From: Burkholderia ambifaria AMMD
GTDB lineage: Bacteria; Pseudomonadota; Gammaproteobacteria; Burkholderiales; Burkholderiaceae
Assembly: GCF_000203915.1 (NCBI RefSeq)
Contig: NC_008390.1
Location: forward strand, 806,001-870,000
DNA: 64,000 nucleotides
Direction: 5' to 3'
Notes under the pieces: generated by a model
The model's input: the letters and a program-made list of their open reading frames with translations, nothing else
Database searches by the model: none
What the model was told of the DNA's origin: nothing
Part shown: piece by piece, positions 1-9,507 of the stretch
Position numbering within the stretch: position 1 is the first letter of the stretch
Layout of the letters: every line of letters starts with the position of its first letter
Made by a program: the position numbers and the translations under genes

Positions 1-39
1 GTCGACGGTGAGCGGCAGGGTCGGGGCGGGTTGCGTCAT
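1..39 (-). CDS. 5' end of an unidentified gene, cut by the window edge
   Basis: Only the first 13 codons are inside the window, reading MTQPAPTLPLTVD and running off the left edge in frame. The ATG (37-39 on the complement) is preceded on the same strand by GGAG at a suitable distance, which supports a real start. The gene diverges from the amino-acid binding protein gene at 420, so the 380 bp between them probably carries promoters for both. Too little is visible to name a product. Confidence 0.55.
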   Translation of the reverse strand, partial: MTQPAPTLPLTVD

Positions 40-113
40 GGGACTTCTCCGGTCGGGGCCGGACAGGACTGTCTCGATCGAGCGCGTCCGGCAGTGTTCG
101 TGATGGATTAAAA

Positions 114-126
114 GTCTAATATAGAC
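114..126. promoter_or_regulatory. Operator-like palindrome GTCTA-N3-TAGAC
   Basis: A perfect inverted repeat, GTCTA ATA TAGAC, in an AT-rich pocket about 75 bp upstream of the leftward gene. The same half-sites recur at 259-281, which makes chance less likely. Inferred to be a dimeric repressor or activator site; the regulator is not identified. Confidence 0.45.
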
Positions 127-257
127 GAAGGTGGTCGGGTGAGTTTTTCTTTGTAGGACGCGTGCGCAAGGAAAAACATAGATAAATCAAAGGGGTTTTG
201 CGCCAGCGACGGTATGGCGACGGACAGCGTCAGCACCGCGATTATCGTATCCCCTAT

Positions 258-281
258 AGTCTATAGTAGACTAAGAGTCTA
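258..281. promoter_or_regulatory. Operator-like palindrome cluster upstream of the amino-acid binding protein gene
   Basis: AGTCTA TAG TAGACT (258-272) is a perfect palindrome with 6-bp arms, followed after three bases by another AGTCTA (276-281). Alternating half-sites therefore lie at 259, 267 and 277 with about 9-10 bp periodicity, which would place them on one face of the helix. The surrounding TATAG/TATATT sequence could overlap promoter elements. The rest of 40-419 shows no gene I can support. Confidence 0.45.
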
Positions 282-419
282 TATTTTGCGTGCGGACCAG
301 CGTGTCGCCGCACGGCGGCCGGCTGCATCGCAAGCCGATCCGGCGCGGGCGCAGCGCCCGGCAACGGCGTCGCGCGACCGGTCTTCATCGCCTCAATCCG
401 GAATCGAAGGACATCCGTC

Positions 420-1199
420 ATGAACTGGAAGCTTTCCCTCTGCGCCGTCGCGGCGCTCGCGTGCGCGGCCGTCACGGCCCACGCGGAACAGACCACGCTG
501 CGCTTCGGGATCGAAGCCGCCTACCCGCCGTTCGAGAGCAAGTCGCCGGCCGGCCAGCTGCAGGGCTTCGACGTCGACATCGGCAACGCGGTGTGCGCGA
601 AGCTGAACATGAAGTGCGTGTGGGTCGAGAATGCGTTCGACGGGTTGATCCCGGCGCTGCAGGCGCGCAAGTTCGACGCGATCAATTCGGCGATGAACAT
701 CACCGCGAAGCGCAAGCAGAGCATCGACTTCACGCCGGCGATCTACGTCGTGCCGATCGTGATGGTCGCGCACCGCGGCTCGCCGCTGCGGCCCGATGCC
801 GCGAGCCTGCGCGGCAAGCACGTCGGCGTGCTGCAGGGCTCGTCGCAGGAGGATTTCCTGAAGGCACACTGGGCGAATGCGGGCGTGGCCGTCGTGTCCT
901 ATCCGGACCAGGACCAGATCTACGCCGATCTCGTCGCCGGGCGTCTCGACGCGGCCGTGCAGGAAGCGCAGACCGCGCAGGACGGCTTCCTCGACAAGCC
1001 GGCCGGCCGCGACTACCAGATCGTCGGCGAGCCGCTGAAGGATCCCGCGACGCTCGGCGAAGGCACCGGCTTCGGGATGCGCAAGGGCGACAAGGCGCTG
1101 CAGACTAAGATCGCCGGCGCGCTCGACGCACTGAAGAAGGACGGCACGCTGAGCGCGCTGTCGCAGAAGTACTTCAAGCGCGACATCGTCGCGAAGTAA
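420..1199 (+). CDS. Amino-acid ABC transporter periplasmic substrate-binding protein
   Basis: A 259-aa protein of the family 3 solute-binding proteins (lysine/arginine/ornithine/histidine type). Residues 1-22 form a Sec signal peptide ending AHA before EQ. The mature N-terminus has the family opening GIEAAYPPFES, followed by the ligand-pocket region GFDVDIGNAVCAKL. Length is typical. It would capture a polar amino acid in the periplasm for an ABC importer whose permease and ATPase genes are not in the window. It is followed 67 bp downstream by an amino-acid oxidoreductase-like gene, which suggests uptake coupled to catabolism. The palindromes at 114-281 are candidate control sites. Substrate is not determinable from the sequence alone. 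Confidence 0.9.
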   Translation: MNWKLSLCAVAALACAAVTAHAEQTTLRFGIEAAYPPFESKSPAGQLQGFDVDIGNAVCAKLNMKCVWVENAFDGLIPALQARKFDAINSAMNITAKRKQSIDFTPAIYVVPIVMVAHRGSPLRPDAASLRGKHVGVLQGSSQEDFLKAHWANAGVAVVSYPDQDQIYADLVAGRLDAAVQEAQTAQDGFLDKPAGRDYQIVGEPLKDPATLGEGTGFGMRKGDKALQTKIAGALDALKKDGTLSALSQKYFKRDIVAK

Positions 1200-1266
1200 G
1201 CCTGGCCGCGCGCCGGCCGCCGTGCCGGCGCGCGTCGCACCGAATCTCGACGCAGTACGGGGAAGC

Positions 1267-2511
1267 ATGGATTTCGACGTCATCGTTCTGGGGGCCGGCA
1301 TCGTCGGCGTGTCGTCGGCGCTGCATCTGCAGGATCGCGGGCTGCGGGTCGCGCTCGTCGACCGGCGCGCGCCCGGCGAGGAAACGAGCCACGGCAATGC
1401 CGGGCTGATCGAGCGCTCGTCGGTCGTGCCGTACGCGTTCCCGCGCCGGCTCGGCACGCTGCTGCGCTACGCACGCAACCGCTCGGTCGATCTCTATTGG
1501 GACTACAAGGCGCTGCCTGCGTACGCGGGCTGGCTCGCGCGCTTCTGGCGCGAATCGTCGCCGCAGCGGCTCGCGGCTGCCGCGCGCGACATGCTGCCGC
1601 TTGTCGCGGCGAGCGTCGTCGAGCACGACGCGCTGCTCGCGCGCACCGACGCACAGCCGCTCGTGCATGACGGCGGGTGGCTCGAGGCGTTCCGGTCGCC
1701 CGCGCTGTTCGATGCGGAAACGCGCGCGCAGCAGCGGGTGGCCGACGCGCACGGGTTGCGGATGAGCGTGCTCGACGCGCGCGCGCTGCGCGAGCGCGAG
1801 CCCGGCATCGGCGACGCGTTCTGCGGCGCGTTCCACTGGCAGGATCCGAAGACGGTATCGAGCCCCGGCGGCCTCACGAAGGCGTACGCGCGGCTGTTCG
1901 AGCGCGACGGCGGCACATTCGTGCACGGCGACGCGACGACGCTCGCGCAGGTGCGCGACGGCTGGCAGGTCGATACCGACCATGGGCTGATCTCGGCCCG
2001 GTTGGCCGTGGTCGCGCTCGGGCCGTGGTCCGATCACGTGTTCGCGCCGCTCGGCTACCGGATTCCGCTGCGCGCGAAGCGCGGCTATCACATGCATTAC
2101 TTGCCGACCCGCGCGCCGCTGAACGTGCCGGTGTGCGATACCGAGGCGGGTTTCGTCGTCGCGCCGATGGAGGGCGGCCGCCTGCGGCTCACGACCGGCG
2201 TCGAGATCGCGTTGCGCGACGCGCCGCCGACCGGCGTGCAGCTCGCGCGTGCCGAGCCGCTCGCGCGCGACGCGTTCGGCATCGGCGAGCGGCTCGATTC
2301 GGCGCCGTGGCTCGGGATGCGGCCGTGCACGCCCGACATGCGACCGGTGATCGGACCGGCGCCGCGCCATCGTCATCTGTGGTTCGCGTTCGGCCATTGC
2401 CACCACGGCCTCACGCTCGGCCCCGCGAGCGGACGGCTGCTCGCCGAAATGATCACCGGCGCGCCGACCTACATCGATCCCCATCCGTACCGGCCCGCGC
2501 GTTTCGGCTGA
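1267..2511 (+). CDS. FAD-dependent amino-acid oxidoreductase (DadA/DAO family)
   Basis: A 414-aa flavoprotein beginning MDFDVIVLGAGIVGVSS, the Rossmann dinucleotide motif GxGxxG at residues 9-14. The C-terminus has the usual DAO-family block GMRPCTPDMRPVIGP followed by FGHCHHGLTLGPASG. Family members oxidise D-amino acids or related amines. ATG 1267 is chosen over an in-frame GTG at 1222 because the Rossmann strand starts immediately and a purine-rich GGGGAAG precedes it. It lies directly behind an amino-acid binding protein gene and ends before a strong terminator, so the two probably form one transcript. The exact substrate is unknown. Confidence 0.85.
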   Translation: MDFDVIVLGAGIVGVSSALHLQDRGLRVALVDRRAPGEETSHGNAGLIERSSVVPYAFPRRLGTLLRYARNRSVDLYWDYKALPAYAGWLARFWRESSPQRLAAAARDMLPLVAASVVEHDALLARTDAQPLVHDGGWLEAFRSPALFDAETRAQQRVADAHGLRMSVLDARALREREPGIGDAFCGAFHWQDPKTVSSPGGLTKAYARLFERDGGTFVHGDATTLAQVRDGWQVDTDHGLISARLAVVALGPWSDHVFAPLGYRIPLRAKRGYHMHYLPTRAPLNVPVCDTEAGFVVAPMEGGRLRLTTGVEIALRDAPPTGVQLARAEPLARDAFGIGERLDSAPWLGMRPCTPDMRPVIGPAPRHRHLWFAFGHCHHGLTLGPASGRLLAEMITGAPTYIDPHPYRPARFG

Positions 2512-2559
2512 GCCAGTAGCCGGGTGACGGCGCCGCGCGTGGGGCGTTGCAGCGCACAA

Positions 2560-2592
2560 CGCGGCATGACGGCAAGGTCATGCCGCGTTTTT
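2560..2592 (+). terminator. Intrinsic terminator after the amino-acid oxidoreductase gene
   Basis: An 11-bp perfect stem (CGCGGCATGAC with GTCATGCCGCG) around a 6-nt loop, GGCAAG, followed by TTTTT. It separates the amino-acid genes from the ECF sigma operon. Confidence 0.9.
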
Positions 2593-2647
2593 CTTTGGAT
2601 TCCCGATGGGCTTGTTGGACGAATGGCGGGCGATCGGCGCGCTGCAT

Positions 2648-2677
2648 GGAATAACCGCCCGCGGCCGTCCGTTTATA
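2648..2677 (+). promoter_or_regulatory. Candidate ECF-sigma promoter
   Basis: GGAATAA (2648-2654) is followed after 15 bases by CGTTTATA (2670-2677), resembling the GGAA...CGT pattern of many ECF promoters. It lies about 105 bp upstream of the first gene of an operon that itself encodes an ECF sigma factor, so autoregulation is the natural inference. No transcription-start evidence is available. Confidence 0.4.
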
Positions 2678-2782
2678 TACCGAGTCGCGGCGCAATCGGG
2701 CAGCGGGATAATGAACATGACGAAGTTTTTCGACGCCCGTCCGGCGGTGCCGTGCCGTAATGCCATGCCAAGGAGAACGGGA

Positions 2783-3142
2783 ATGAAGACGATGCTGTTC
2801 GCCGTCGCGCTGACGGCCGCGATCGCGCGGCCCGCGGCCGCCGAGCCGCCGCAGGCCGGCAACGGGAAACTGGTCGACGAAGATCACATGACGCTGTACG
2901 TGTTCGATCACGACGCGCCGGGCAAGAGCACCTGCACCGGCACCTGCGCGGCCAACTGGCCGCCGGCGCTCGCCGACGCATACGACAAGGCGTCGGGTGC
3001 GCTGAGCCTCGTCACGCGCGACGACGGCAAGAAGCAATGGGCGTACAACGGTCGCCCGCTGTATCGCTGGAAAATGGACCACAAGGCCGGTGACGCGGGC
3101 GGCGACGGGATCGGCGGCATGTGGCACGTCGCACGTCCCTGA
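2783..3142 (+). CDS. Small secreted COG4315-type protein
   Basis: A 119-aa protein with a signal peptide (residues 1 to about 18, MKTMLFAVALTAAIARPAAA). It has two copies of the repeat typical of this family: LYVFDHDAPGKSTCTGTCA with NWPP, and later WAYNGRPLYRWKMDHKAGD. The two cysteines in CTGTC sit in the first repeat. The family is widespread and usually annotated as a lipoprotein of unknown function; this copy lacks an obvious lipobox. AGGAG lies 8 bases before the ATG. It is the first gene of the ECF operon, a recurrent arrangement for this family. Function is unknown, probably envelope-located. Confidence 0.85.
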   Translation: MKTMLFAVALTAAIARPAAAEPPQAGNGKLVDEDHMTLYVFDHDAPGKSTCTGTCAANWPPALADAYDKASGALSLVTRDDGKKQWAYNGRPLYRWKMDHKAGDAGGDGIGGMWHVARP

Positions 3143-3185
3143 AAAACGGACTGACTGACGGCGCGGCGACGCGCGAGGCATCCGG

Positions 3186-3701
3186 ATGAGCTACGAATCG
3201 GACCTGCTGGTGTGGCTGCCGCATCTCACGCGCTATGCGCGTGCGCTGACGGGCGACCGCGCCTGGGCGGACGATCTCGTGCAGGACACGCTCGAGCGCG
3301 CGCTGAACCGGCCGCCGCGCGACGGCGGCAACCTGCGCGCGTGGCTGCTGACGCTGCTGCGCCACCGTTTCATCGACCAGTTGCGCGCGCGGCACGAGAT
3401 CGCGGTCGACGACGCGACCGCGCCATGGCAGACGATGGCCGCGCCCGCCGACGAGATCAGCGGCCTGATGCTGCGCGACGTGCAGCGCGCGCTGTACCGG
3501 CTGCCGGTCGAACAGCGCGAGGTGCTGCTGCTGGTCGCACTGGAGGAGTTGAGCTATCGCGACGCCGCACAGGTGCTCGGCGTGCCGGTGGGGACGGTGA
3601 TGTCGCGGCTGTCGCGGGCGCGTGAACAGATGCGTGCGTTGCTGTCCGGCGAGCCGCCGGCGCACGGCACGGCCACGTTACGGGTGATCGGGAAGACATG
3701 A
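3186..3701 (+). CDS. ECF-type RNA polymerase sigma factor
   Basis: A 171-aa sigma factor with only regions 2 and 4. Region 2 spans about residues 9-60, with the core-binding and -10 recognition helix around WADDLVQDTLERAL. Region 4 spans about residues 105-155, with the helix-turn-helix ELSYRDAAQVLGVPVGTVMSRLSRARE. Length and layout match small ECF factors. Its stop overlaps the ATG of the next gene (ATGATG at 3698), coupling its translation to its antagonist. Likely to transcribe its own operon from the candidate site at 2648. The inducing signal is not visible, although the neighbours suggest envelope or metal/redox stress. Confidence 0.93.
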   Translation: MSYESDLLVWLPHLTRYARALTGDRAWADDLVQDTLERALNRPPRDGGNLRAWLLTLLRHRFIDQLRARHEIAVDDATAPWQTMAAPADEISGLMLRDVQRALYRLPVEQREVLLLVALEELSYRDAAQVLGVPVGTVMSRLSRAREQMRALLSGEPPAHGTATLRVIGKT

Positions 3702-4483
3702 TGGACGACGATCCGCGCAAACCTTCGAACGATCGGGACGATGCTGCATCGGCCCAGCTGCTGTCGGCGCTGCTCGACGGCGAGCTGTCCGGGCAGGAGC
3801 GCCGCGAGGTGCTCGAGCGGCTGGAGTCCGATCCGCGGGAAGCCGACCGGTTCGCGCATTACGGCGCGCAGCGCGACGCGTTGCGCGCGCTGTTCCCGCT
3901 GCCGGGCGCCGCATCGGCATTGTTCGTGCAGCGGCGCGCGTCGCGTCGGCGCGTGGTTGCCTATGCGTTCGCGGGGCTGGCGGCCGGGCTGGTGCTCGGC
4001 ATCGCGCTGCACGCGGGCTGGACGGCGTTCGGCGTCGAACCGGCATTCGCCGCGCGCGCGGATGTCGCGTATGCCGTGTACGCGGCCGATCGTGAACACC
4101 CGGTCGAAATCGACGCCCGCGATCCGGCGCGTCTGGCCGGATGGCTGTCCGCGCGTCTCGGTCGGCCCGTGCGCGCGCCGTCGCTCGACGAATACGGCTA
4201 CGCGCTGCTGGGCGGGCGGCTGCTGCCGGGCGACGCGGGGCCGGCCGCGCAGTTGATGTACCAGCGCGCGGACGGCGCGCGCGTGACGCTGTACATGACG
4301 GCCTACGATGCGCGGCGCCTCGCGCCGCAGGCGATGTCGGCGGACGGACGCTACACGTATTTCTGGTCGGATCGCGGCATGGGCTACGCGCTGTCCGGCC
4401 GCGGCGACGAACGGCGCCTGCGCGAGCTCGCGATCGACGCATGCGGCGCGCTCGGCGGGCCGACCGACGCATGGAAGGGGTGA
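3698..4483 (+). CDS. Membrane anti-sigma factor (RseA/RskA type)
   Basis: A 261-aa protein with a cytoplasmic N-terminal segment, LLSALLDGELSGQERREVL, then one membrane helix at about residues 87-108 (AYAFAGLAAGLVLGIALHAG) and a periplasmic C-terminal domain of about 150 aa. This is the topology of anti-sigma factors that hold an ECF factor at the membrane. No HxxxCxxC zinc motif is present, so it is not of the ZAS type. The start overlaps the sigma gene; ATG 3698 or 3701 are equally possible. Role inferred from position and architecture. Confidence 0.88.
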   Translation: MMDDDPRKPSNDRDDAASAQLLSALLDGELSGQERREVLERLESDPREADRFAHYGAQRDALRALFPLPGAASALFVQRRASRRRVVAYAFAGLAAGLVLGIALHAGWTAFGVEPAFAARADVAYAVYAADREHPVEIDARDPARLAGWLSARLGRPVRAPSLDEYGYALLGGRLLPGDAGPAAQLMYQRADGARVTLYMTAYDARRLAPQAMSADGRYTYFWSDRGMGYALSGRGDERRLRELAIDACGALGGPTDAWKG

Positions 4484-4511
4484 CGCGCGCGGCATCGGCA
4501 AGGAGCAGAAG

Positions 4512-4934
4512 ATGAACGCGAAGAAGACGGCGATGATGGCGACGGTGGTAGCGGTGCTCGCGGGCGCCGGGCTCGCGCGGGCGCAAGGCGACGCCCCGGT
4601 GCGCGTGCCGGTCGACGCCGACGGCGTGCAGCGGGTGACGATCGTCGGCGGCAGCTATTTCTTTCGGCCGAACCACGTGATCGTCCGCGCGCATGTGCCG
4701 GTCGAACTGACCGTATCGGCCGAACCGGGCCGCGTGCCGCACAGTTTCGAAATCGACGCGCCGCAGGCCGGCATCGCGGTGCACACCGACCTGGCCACGA
4801 CCCCGCGCACGTTCCGCTTCACGCCGACGCAGCCCGGTCGCTTCGCCTACTATTGCACGCATCGGCTGCTGTTCTTGCGCAGCCATCGCGAACGCGGCAT
4901 GGAGGGCGTGCTCGACGTCGAGGCGGCGCCATGA
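4512..4934 (+). CDS. Periplasmic cupredoxin-domain protein
   Basis: A 140-aa protein with a signal peptide (to about ARA, residue 24). A beta-rich cupredoxin fold follows, with copper-type ligands visible: His in VPHSFEI, then Cys-x-His in YYCTHR, and His and Met in SHRERGMEG. This pattern resembles the soluble cupredoxins related to quinol oxidase subunit II. It would bind copper in the periplasm for electron transfer or metal handling. AGGAG lies before ATG 4512. The stop overlaps the next ATG (ATGA at 4931), so it is tightly coupled to the following gene in the ECF operon. Confidence 0.85.
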   Translation: MNAKKTAMMATVVAVLAGAGLARAQGDAPVRVPVDADGVQRVTIVGGSYFFRPNHVIVRAHVPVELTVSAEPGRVPHSFEIDAPQAGIAVHTDLATTPRTFRFTPTQPGRFAYYCTHRLLFLRSHRERGMEGVLDVEAAP

Positions 4935-5563
4935 TTGCCGCATTGCTGGCCGCGAGCCTGATAGGAGCGAGCATGACAGCCGACCCGGTGACCGTTGCGC
5001 AGGCACATTTCGACCAGGTCCGCTCGTACCGCGCGACGATCCGCTCGTCGGCGCGAAGCGGCGAGCGCACCGAATTCCACTATGCGTACCTGAAACCCGG
5101 TTTCGTCCGGATGGACTTCGTGTCGCCCCATCGTGGCGCGGTGCTCGCGTACGATCCCGGCGACGGCAAGGTCCGGCTGCGCCCGTTCGGCGAGCATGCG
5201 CCGCCCGCGCTGAGGCTATCGCCGACCAATCCGCTCGTGCGCGACCGCAGCGGTCATCGCGTCGACCGCTCGGACGTCGGCGAGCTGCTGCGCAACGTGC
5301 ATGCGCTGCAGCAGGGCGGCGCGACGGTCACGGAGGGCGAGGAGACCATCAACGGGCGGACCACGCTGCGCGTGTCGGTGACGGGCGCGCCCGCGCACGC
5401 GGTCGACGGCGTGCATCGCTACCGGCTGTGGCTGGACACCGAGGACGGTTTTCCGCTGAAGGTCGTCAGCTTCGCGGACGGTGACGGCGACCCGCTCGAA
5501 ACGGTGACGCTCGACGACGTCGAGATCGACGTCGCGTTTCCCGCCCGCTTCTTCGCGCCCTGA
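4931..5563 (+). CDS. LolA/DUF1571-like secreted protein
   Basis: A 210-aa protein with a short hydrophobic N-terminus (MIAALLAASLIGASMTA), then a region resembling outer-membrane lipoprotein-sorting proteins and DUF1571: VRSYRATIRSSA, KPGFVRMDFVSPHRGAVLAYDP, and a C-terminal part reading RYRLWLDTEDGFPLKVVSF. These families form a curved beta-sheet that binds acyl chains or lipids. ATG 4931 overlaps the cupredoxin stop and is preferred over a longer frame opening at 4853. Function in the ECF regulon is unknown; lipid or lipoprotein handling in the envelope is a reasonable guess. Confidence 0.7.
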   Translation: MIAALLAASLIGASMTADPVTVAQAHFDQVRSYRATIRSSARSGERTEFHYAYLKPGFVRMDFVSPHRGAVLAYDPGDGKVRLRPFGEHAPPALRLSPTNPLVRDRSGHRVDRSDVGELLRNVHALQQGGATVTEGEETINGRTTLRVSVTGAPAHAVDGVHRYRLWLDTEDGFPLKVVSFADGDGDPLETVTLDDVEIDVAFPARFFAP

Positions 5564-5607
5564 TCCCTCATCCCTGATTCCTGATCCCGACTCATGCCGG
5601 AGGCTGC

Positions 5608-6117
5608 ATGGCGGAATACCGGTTTTCGACGACGTGGCGCGTGGACGCGCCGCTCACGGCGGTCTGGGACGCGATCTACCAGGTCGACCGCTGGCCCGAC
5701 TGGTGGAAGAGCGCGGTACGGACCGTCGAGATCGAGCGCGGCGACGCGCGCGGCGTCGGCGCGCTGCAGCGATACACGTGGAAAGGCGCGCTGCCGTACC
5801 GGCTGACCTTCGACATGCGCGTGCTGCGCGTCGAGCGCCCGCATGTGCTCGAAGGCCGCGCGAGCGGCGCGATCGACGGCGACGGCCGCTGGTCGTTCAG
5901 CGGCGACGGCACGCGCACCGTCGTGCGCTACGACTGGCACATCCGCACGCGCGAGCGCTGGATGAACTGGCTGGAGCCGCTCGCCCGCCCGCTGTTCATC
6001 TGGAATCACGACGTCGTGATGCGCGAAGGGGCGAAAGGGCTCGCGCGCCTGCTCGGCGCGACGGTCCAGACCGACGGCCGGACGTACCAGCCGGTCGCGG
6101 GCTGTCCCGACATGTGA
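5608..6117 (+). CDS. SRPBCC (START-like) family protein
   Basis: A 169-aa protein with the usual opening of polyketide-cyclase/SRPBCC proteins: FSTTWRVDAPLTAVWDAI, then VDRWPDWWKS. These proteins form a helix-grip fold with a hydrophobic ligand cavity. GGAGG lies 6 bases before the ATG. It is the last gene of the ECF operon, 44 bp behind the LolA-like gene. No catalytic residue can be assigned; lipid or small-molecule binding is the family expectation. Confidence 0.8.
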   Translation: MAEYRFSTTWRVDAPLTAVWDAIYQVDRWPDWWKSAVRTVEIERGDARGVGALQRYTWKGALPYRLTFDMRVLRVERPHVLEGRASGAIDGDGRWSFSGDGTRTVVRYDWHIRTRERWMNWLEPLARPLFIWNHDVVMREGAKGLARLLGATVQTDGRTYQPVAGCPDM

Positions 6118-6361
6118 CGATCCGGCCCCGGACAGGGGGCCCCGGCGCCGCCCAAGCGGGTCTTTTTATGTGGTGCCAGACGATCGCGGGAACTCGGTGC
6201 TTACCCCGTGTCAAAGCGGTGCGCGGGTCGGGAAATCCCGCATCTGCCGGCCCCCGGCGGGCAGTGTTGATGCCTACTTGATTGTTTCAAAAGGATTTTT
6301 CAATTCGATCCCCGTTTTTCCGTCGTTTCGGCCCCCGCGAAAAAACCTCCGGTTTCCCTTC

Positions 6362-6390
6362 TTGAATTTGTCAAAACCCGTCCATATAAT
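6362..6390 (+). promoter_or_regulatory. Sigma70 promoter of groESL
   Basis: TTGAAT (6362-6367) and a perfect TATAAT (6385-6390) are separated by exactly 17 bases. The last base of the -10 is the first base of the CIRCE element, so HrcA bound there would block this promoter. The remainder of the 372-bp gap (6118-6489) upstream shows only a GC-rich hairpin-prone stretch near 6120-6170 followed by TCTTTTT, which may terminate the ECF operon. Confidence 0.88.
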
Positions 6391-6416
6391 TAGCACTCGC
6401 TGCACGAGAGTGCTAA
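6390..6416. promoter_or_regulatory. CIRCE element (HrcA operator)
   Basis: An exact match to the consensus: TTAGCACTC, nine bases, GAGTGCTAA. It is the heat-shock operator bound by HrcA, placed at the start point of the groESL transcript. Confidence 0.97.
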
Positions 6417-6489
6417 CAATTCTCTGCCGGGCGACCCGCCGGGCAGATTCCCTAAGCGTTCTTCAATCTCAGTCAAGAGAGGAGTGAAT

Positions 6490-6783
6490 ATGAACCTTCG
6501 TCCTTTGCACGATCGCGTGATCGTCAAGCGCCTGGATCAGGAAACCAAGACCGCCTCGGGCATCGTGATCCCCGACGCAGCAGCTGAAAAGCCGGATCAA
6601 GGCGAAGTCCTGGCCATCGGCCCGGGCAAGCGCGACGACAAGGGCGCACCGATCGCACTCGACGTGAAGGTCGGCGATCGCGTCCTGTTCGGCAAGTACG
6701 CTGGTCAGACCGTCAAGGTCGACGGCCAGGAACTGCTGGTCATGCGCGAAGAAGACATCATGGCCGTGGTCAACGCGAAGTAA
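6490..6783 (+). CDS. groS: Co-chaperonin GroES
   Basis: A 97-aa protein starting [14 protein letters not shown], with the mobile loop [18 protein letters not shown] that contacts GroEL and the roof region after it. Full length. It forms the heptameric lid of the GroEL chamber. ATG 6490 is preferred to an in-frame GTG at 6484, which is the tail of the GAGGAG ribosome-binding site. First gene of groESL; repressed through CIRCE. Confidence 0.98.
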   Translation: MNLRPLHDRVIVKRLDQETKTASGIVIPDAAAEKPDQGEVLAIGPGKRDDKGAPIALDVKVGDRVLFGKYAGQTVKVDGQELLVMREEDIMAVVNAK

Positions 6784-6826
6784 GCGTCCACTGACGGTAC
6801 ATATTCCCAAGAATTCAAGGAGTTAG

Positions 6827-8470
<1,644 letters not shown>

Positions 8471-8528
8471 TCGACTTCGGTCGATGGTGTCCTGAGCGCG
8501 CAGCGATGCGCGCTCCAGCCAAAAGAAA

Positions 8529-8556
8529 AGACCCGCAGCGATGCGGGTCTTTTTTT
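8529..8556 (+). terminator. Intrinsic terminator of groESL
   Basis: A 9-bp perfect stem, AGACCCGCA with TGCGGGTCT, a 4-nt loop GCGA, then a run of T residues. Upstream A residues could make it act on the opposing thiD-like transcript as well. Confidence 0.95.
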
Positions 8557-8640
8557 ATGCGCGAACGAAAGGGGCGGACCTGCCGCCCCGAAGCGATGGC
8601 GAGCCGCGCGCGACGGCGGCGCGGGGCCGCCGTGCGGGCG

Positions 8641-9507
8641 TCAATGGCGGTGCGACGTCCTCGGCACCGGATCGGCCTTCACGGCCGGCGGCGTGTCCGC
8701 ATCGTCGTTGCTGCGGGCCCAGAAGAACCGGTCGGGCAGGTACGCGCCCATGCCGGGCCGGAACGCGTCGCGCACGGCCTGGTACAGGTATTCCTGCGCT
8801 TCGCGCACCGCTTCGGGCGGCTCCTGGCCGTTCGCGAGCAGTGCCGCGATCGCCGCGCCGAGCGTGTCGGTGATGCCCATCAGCCGGTGCGGCGAACGAT
8901 CCCACATGTCTTCGCGGAGCTGGCCTTCCTCGCCGTACAGCGTGTTGACGAGCCGGTGCGAGCCTGTTTCCGATGACAGGATGTACTCGCAGCCCTGCGA
9001 CAGCAGGTGCGACACGGCCGCGTCGAGATTCGGCGCCTCGGCGTCGCCGTCCGGCTGCGCGAGCGCGAGCAGCGTCGCGTGATCGGCGACCAGCAGCGTC
9101 GTCTGCGGCGCGAGCAGGTCGGCGATCGATTCGCGCAGGTCGTCGGCGGCGAGCACGTGCTCGTCGTCGAGCGTGAAGTCCGGGGCGAGCACGAGCGGCA
9201 CGCCGTCGTAGTCGGCGACCACTTCGGCGATCGCGCTCACGACTTCCGCGCGCGTCGCCGCGCCGATCTTGAACGCGGCGATCGGCATGTCCTCGAGCAA
9301 CATGCGCGCCTGGGCGGCGACGACATCGGGATCGAGGCCGGTGACTTCGTCGCAGGCGGCCGAGTCGCGCACGGTATAGCCCGTCAGGACGGACACGCCG
9401 TGACAGCCCATGCTCGCCAGAGTCATCAGATCGGCTTGGATGCCGGAGCCGCCGGTGGGATCGGACAGGCCAAAGGTGAGGACGATCGGAGGGGCGTTGC
9501 TGGACAT
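8641..9507 (-). CDS. thiD: ThiD-like hydroxymethylpyrimidine/phosphomethylpyrimidine kinase
   Basis: A 288-aa ribokinase-fold kinase starting MSSNAPPIVLTFGLSDPTGGSG, with the ThiD-type substrate segment GGSGIQADL and the KIG motif (residues 80-82). It would phosphorylate hydroxymethylpyrimidine for thiamine synthesis. The anion-hole motif, GTGCT in well-studied ThiD, reads GITDT here (residues 211-215), with Asp214 in place of the usual Cys, as in pyridoxal kinases and ribokinase. A role on a related pyrimidine or on pyridoxal cannot be excluded. It runs convergently towards groEL. The Met at 9507 is chosen because the family start follows at once; the frame extends upstream without support. 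Confidence 0.75.
   Translation of the reverse strand: MSSNAPPIVLTFGLSDPTGGSGIQADLMTLASMGCHGVSVLTGYTVRDSAACDEVTGLDPDVVAAQARMLLEDMPIAAFKIGAATRAEVVSAIAEVVADYDGVPLVLAPDFTLDDEHVLAADDLRESIADLLAPQTTLLVADHATLLALAQPDGDAEAPNLDAAVSHLLSQGCEYILSSETGSHRLVNTLYGEEGQLREDMWDRSPHRLMGITDTLGAAIAALLANGQEPPEAVREAQEYLYQAVRDAFRPGMGAYLPDRFFWARSNDDADTPPAVKADPVPRTSHRH

Noticed and set aside
1174..2559. 461-codon open frame opposite the DadA-like gene
   Set aside because: Arg/Ala/Glu-rich mirror of a GC-rich coding gene; the forward frame has full family motifs.
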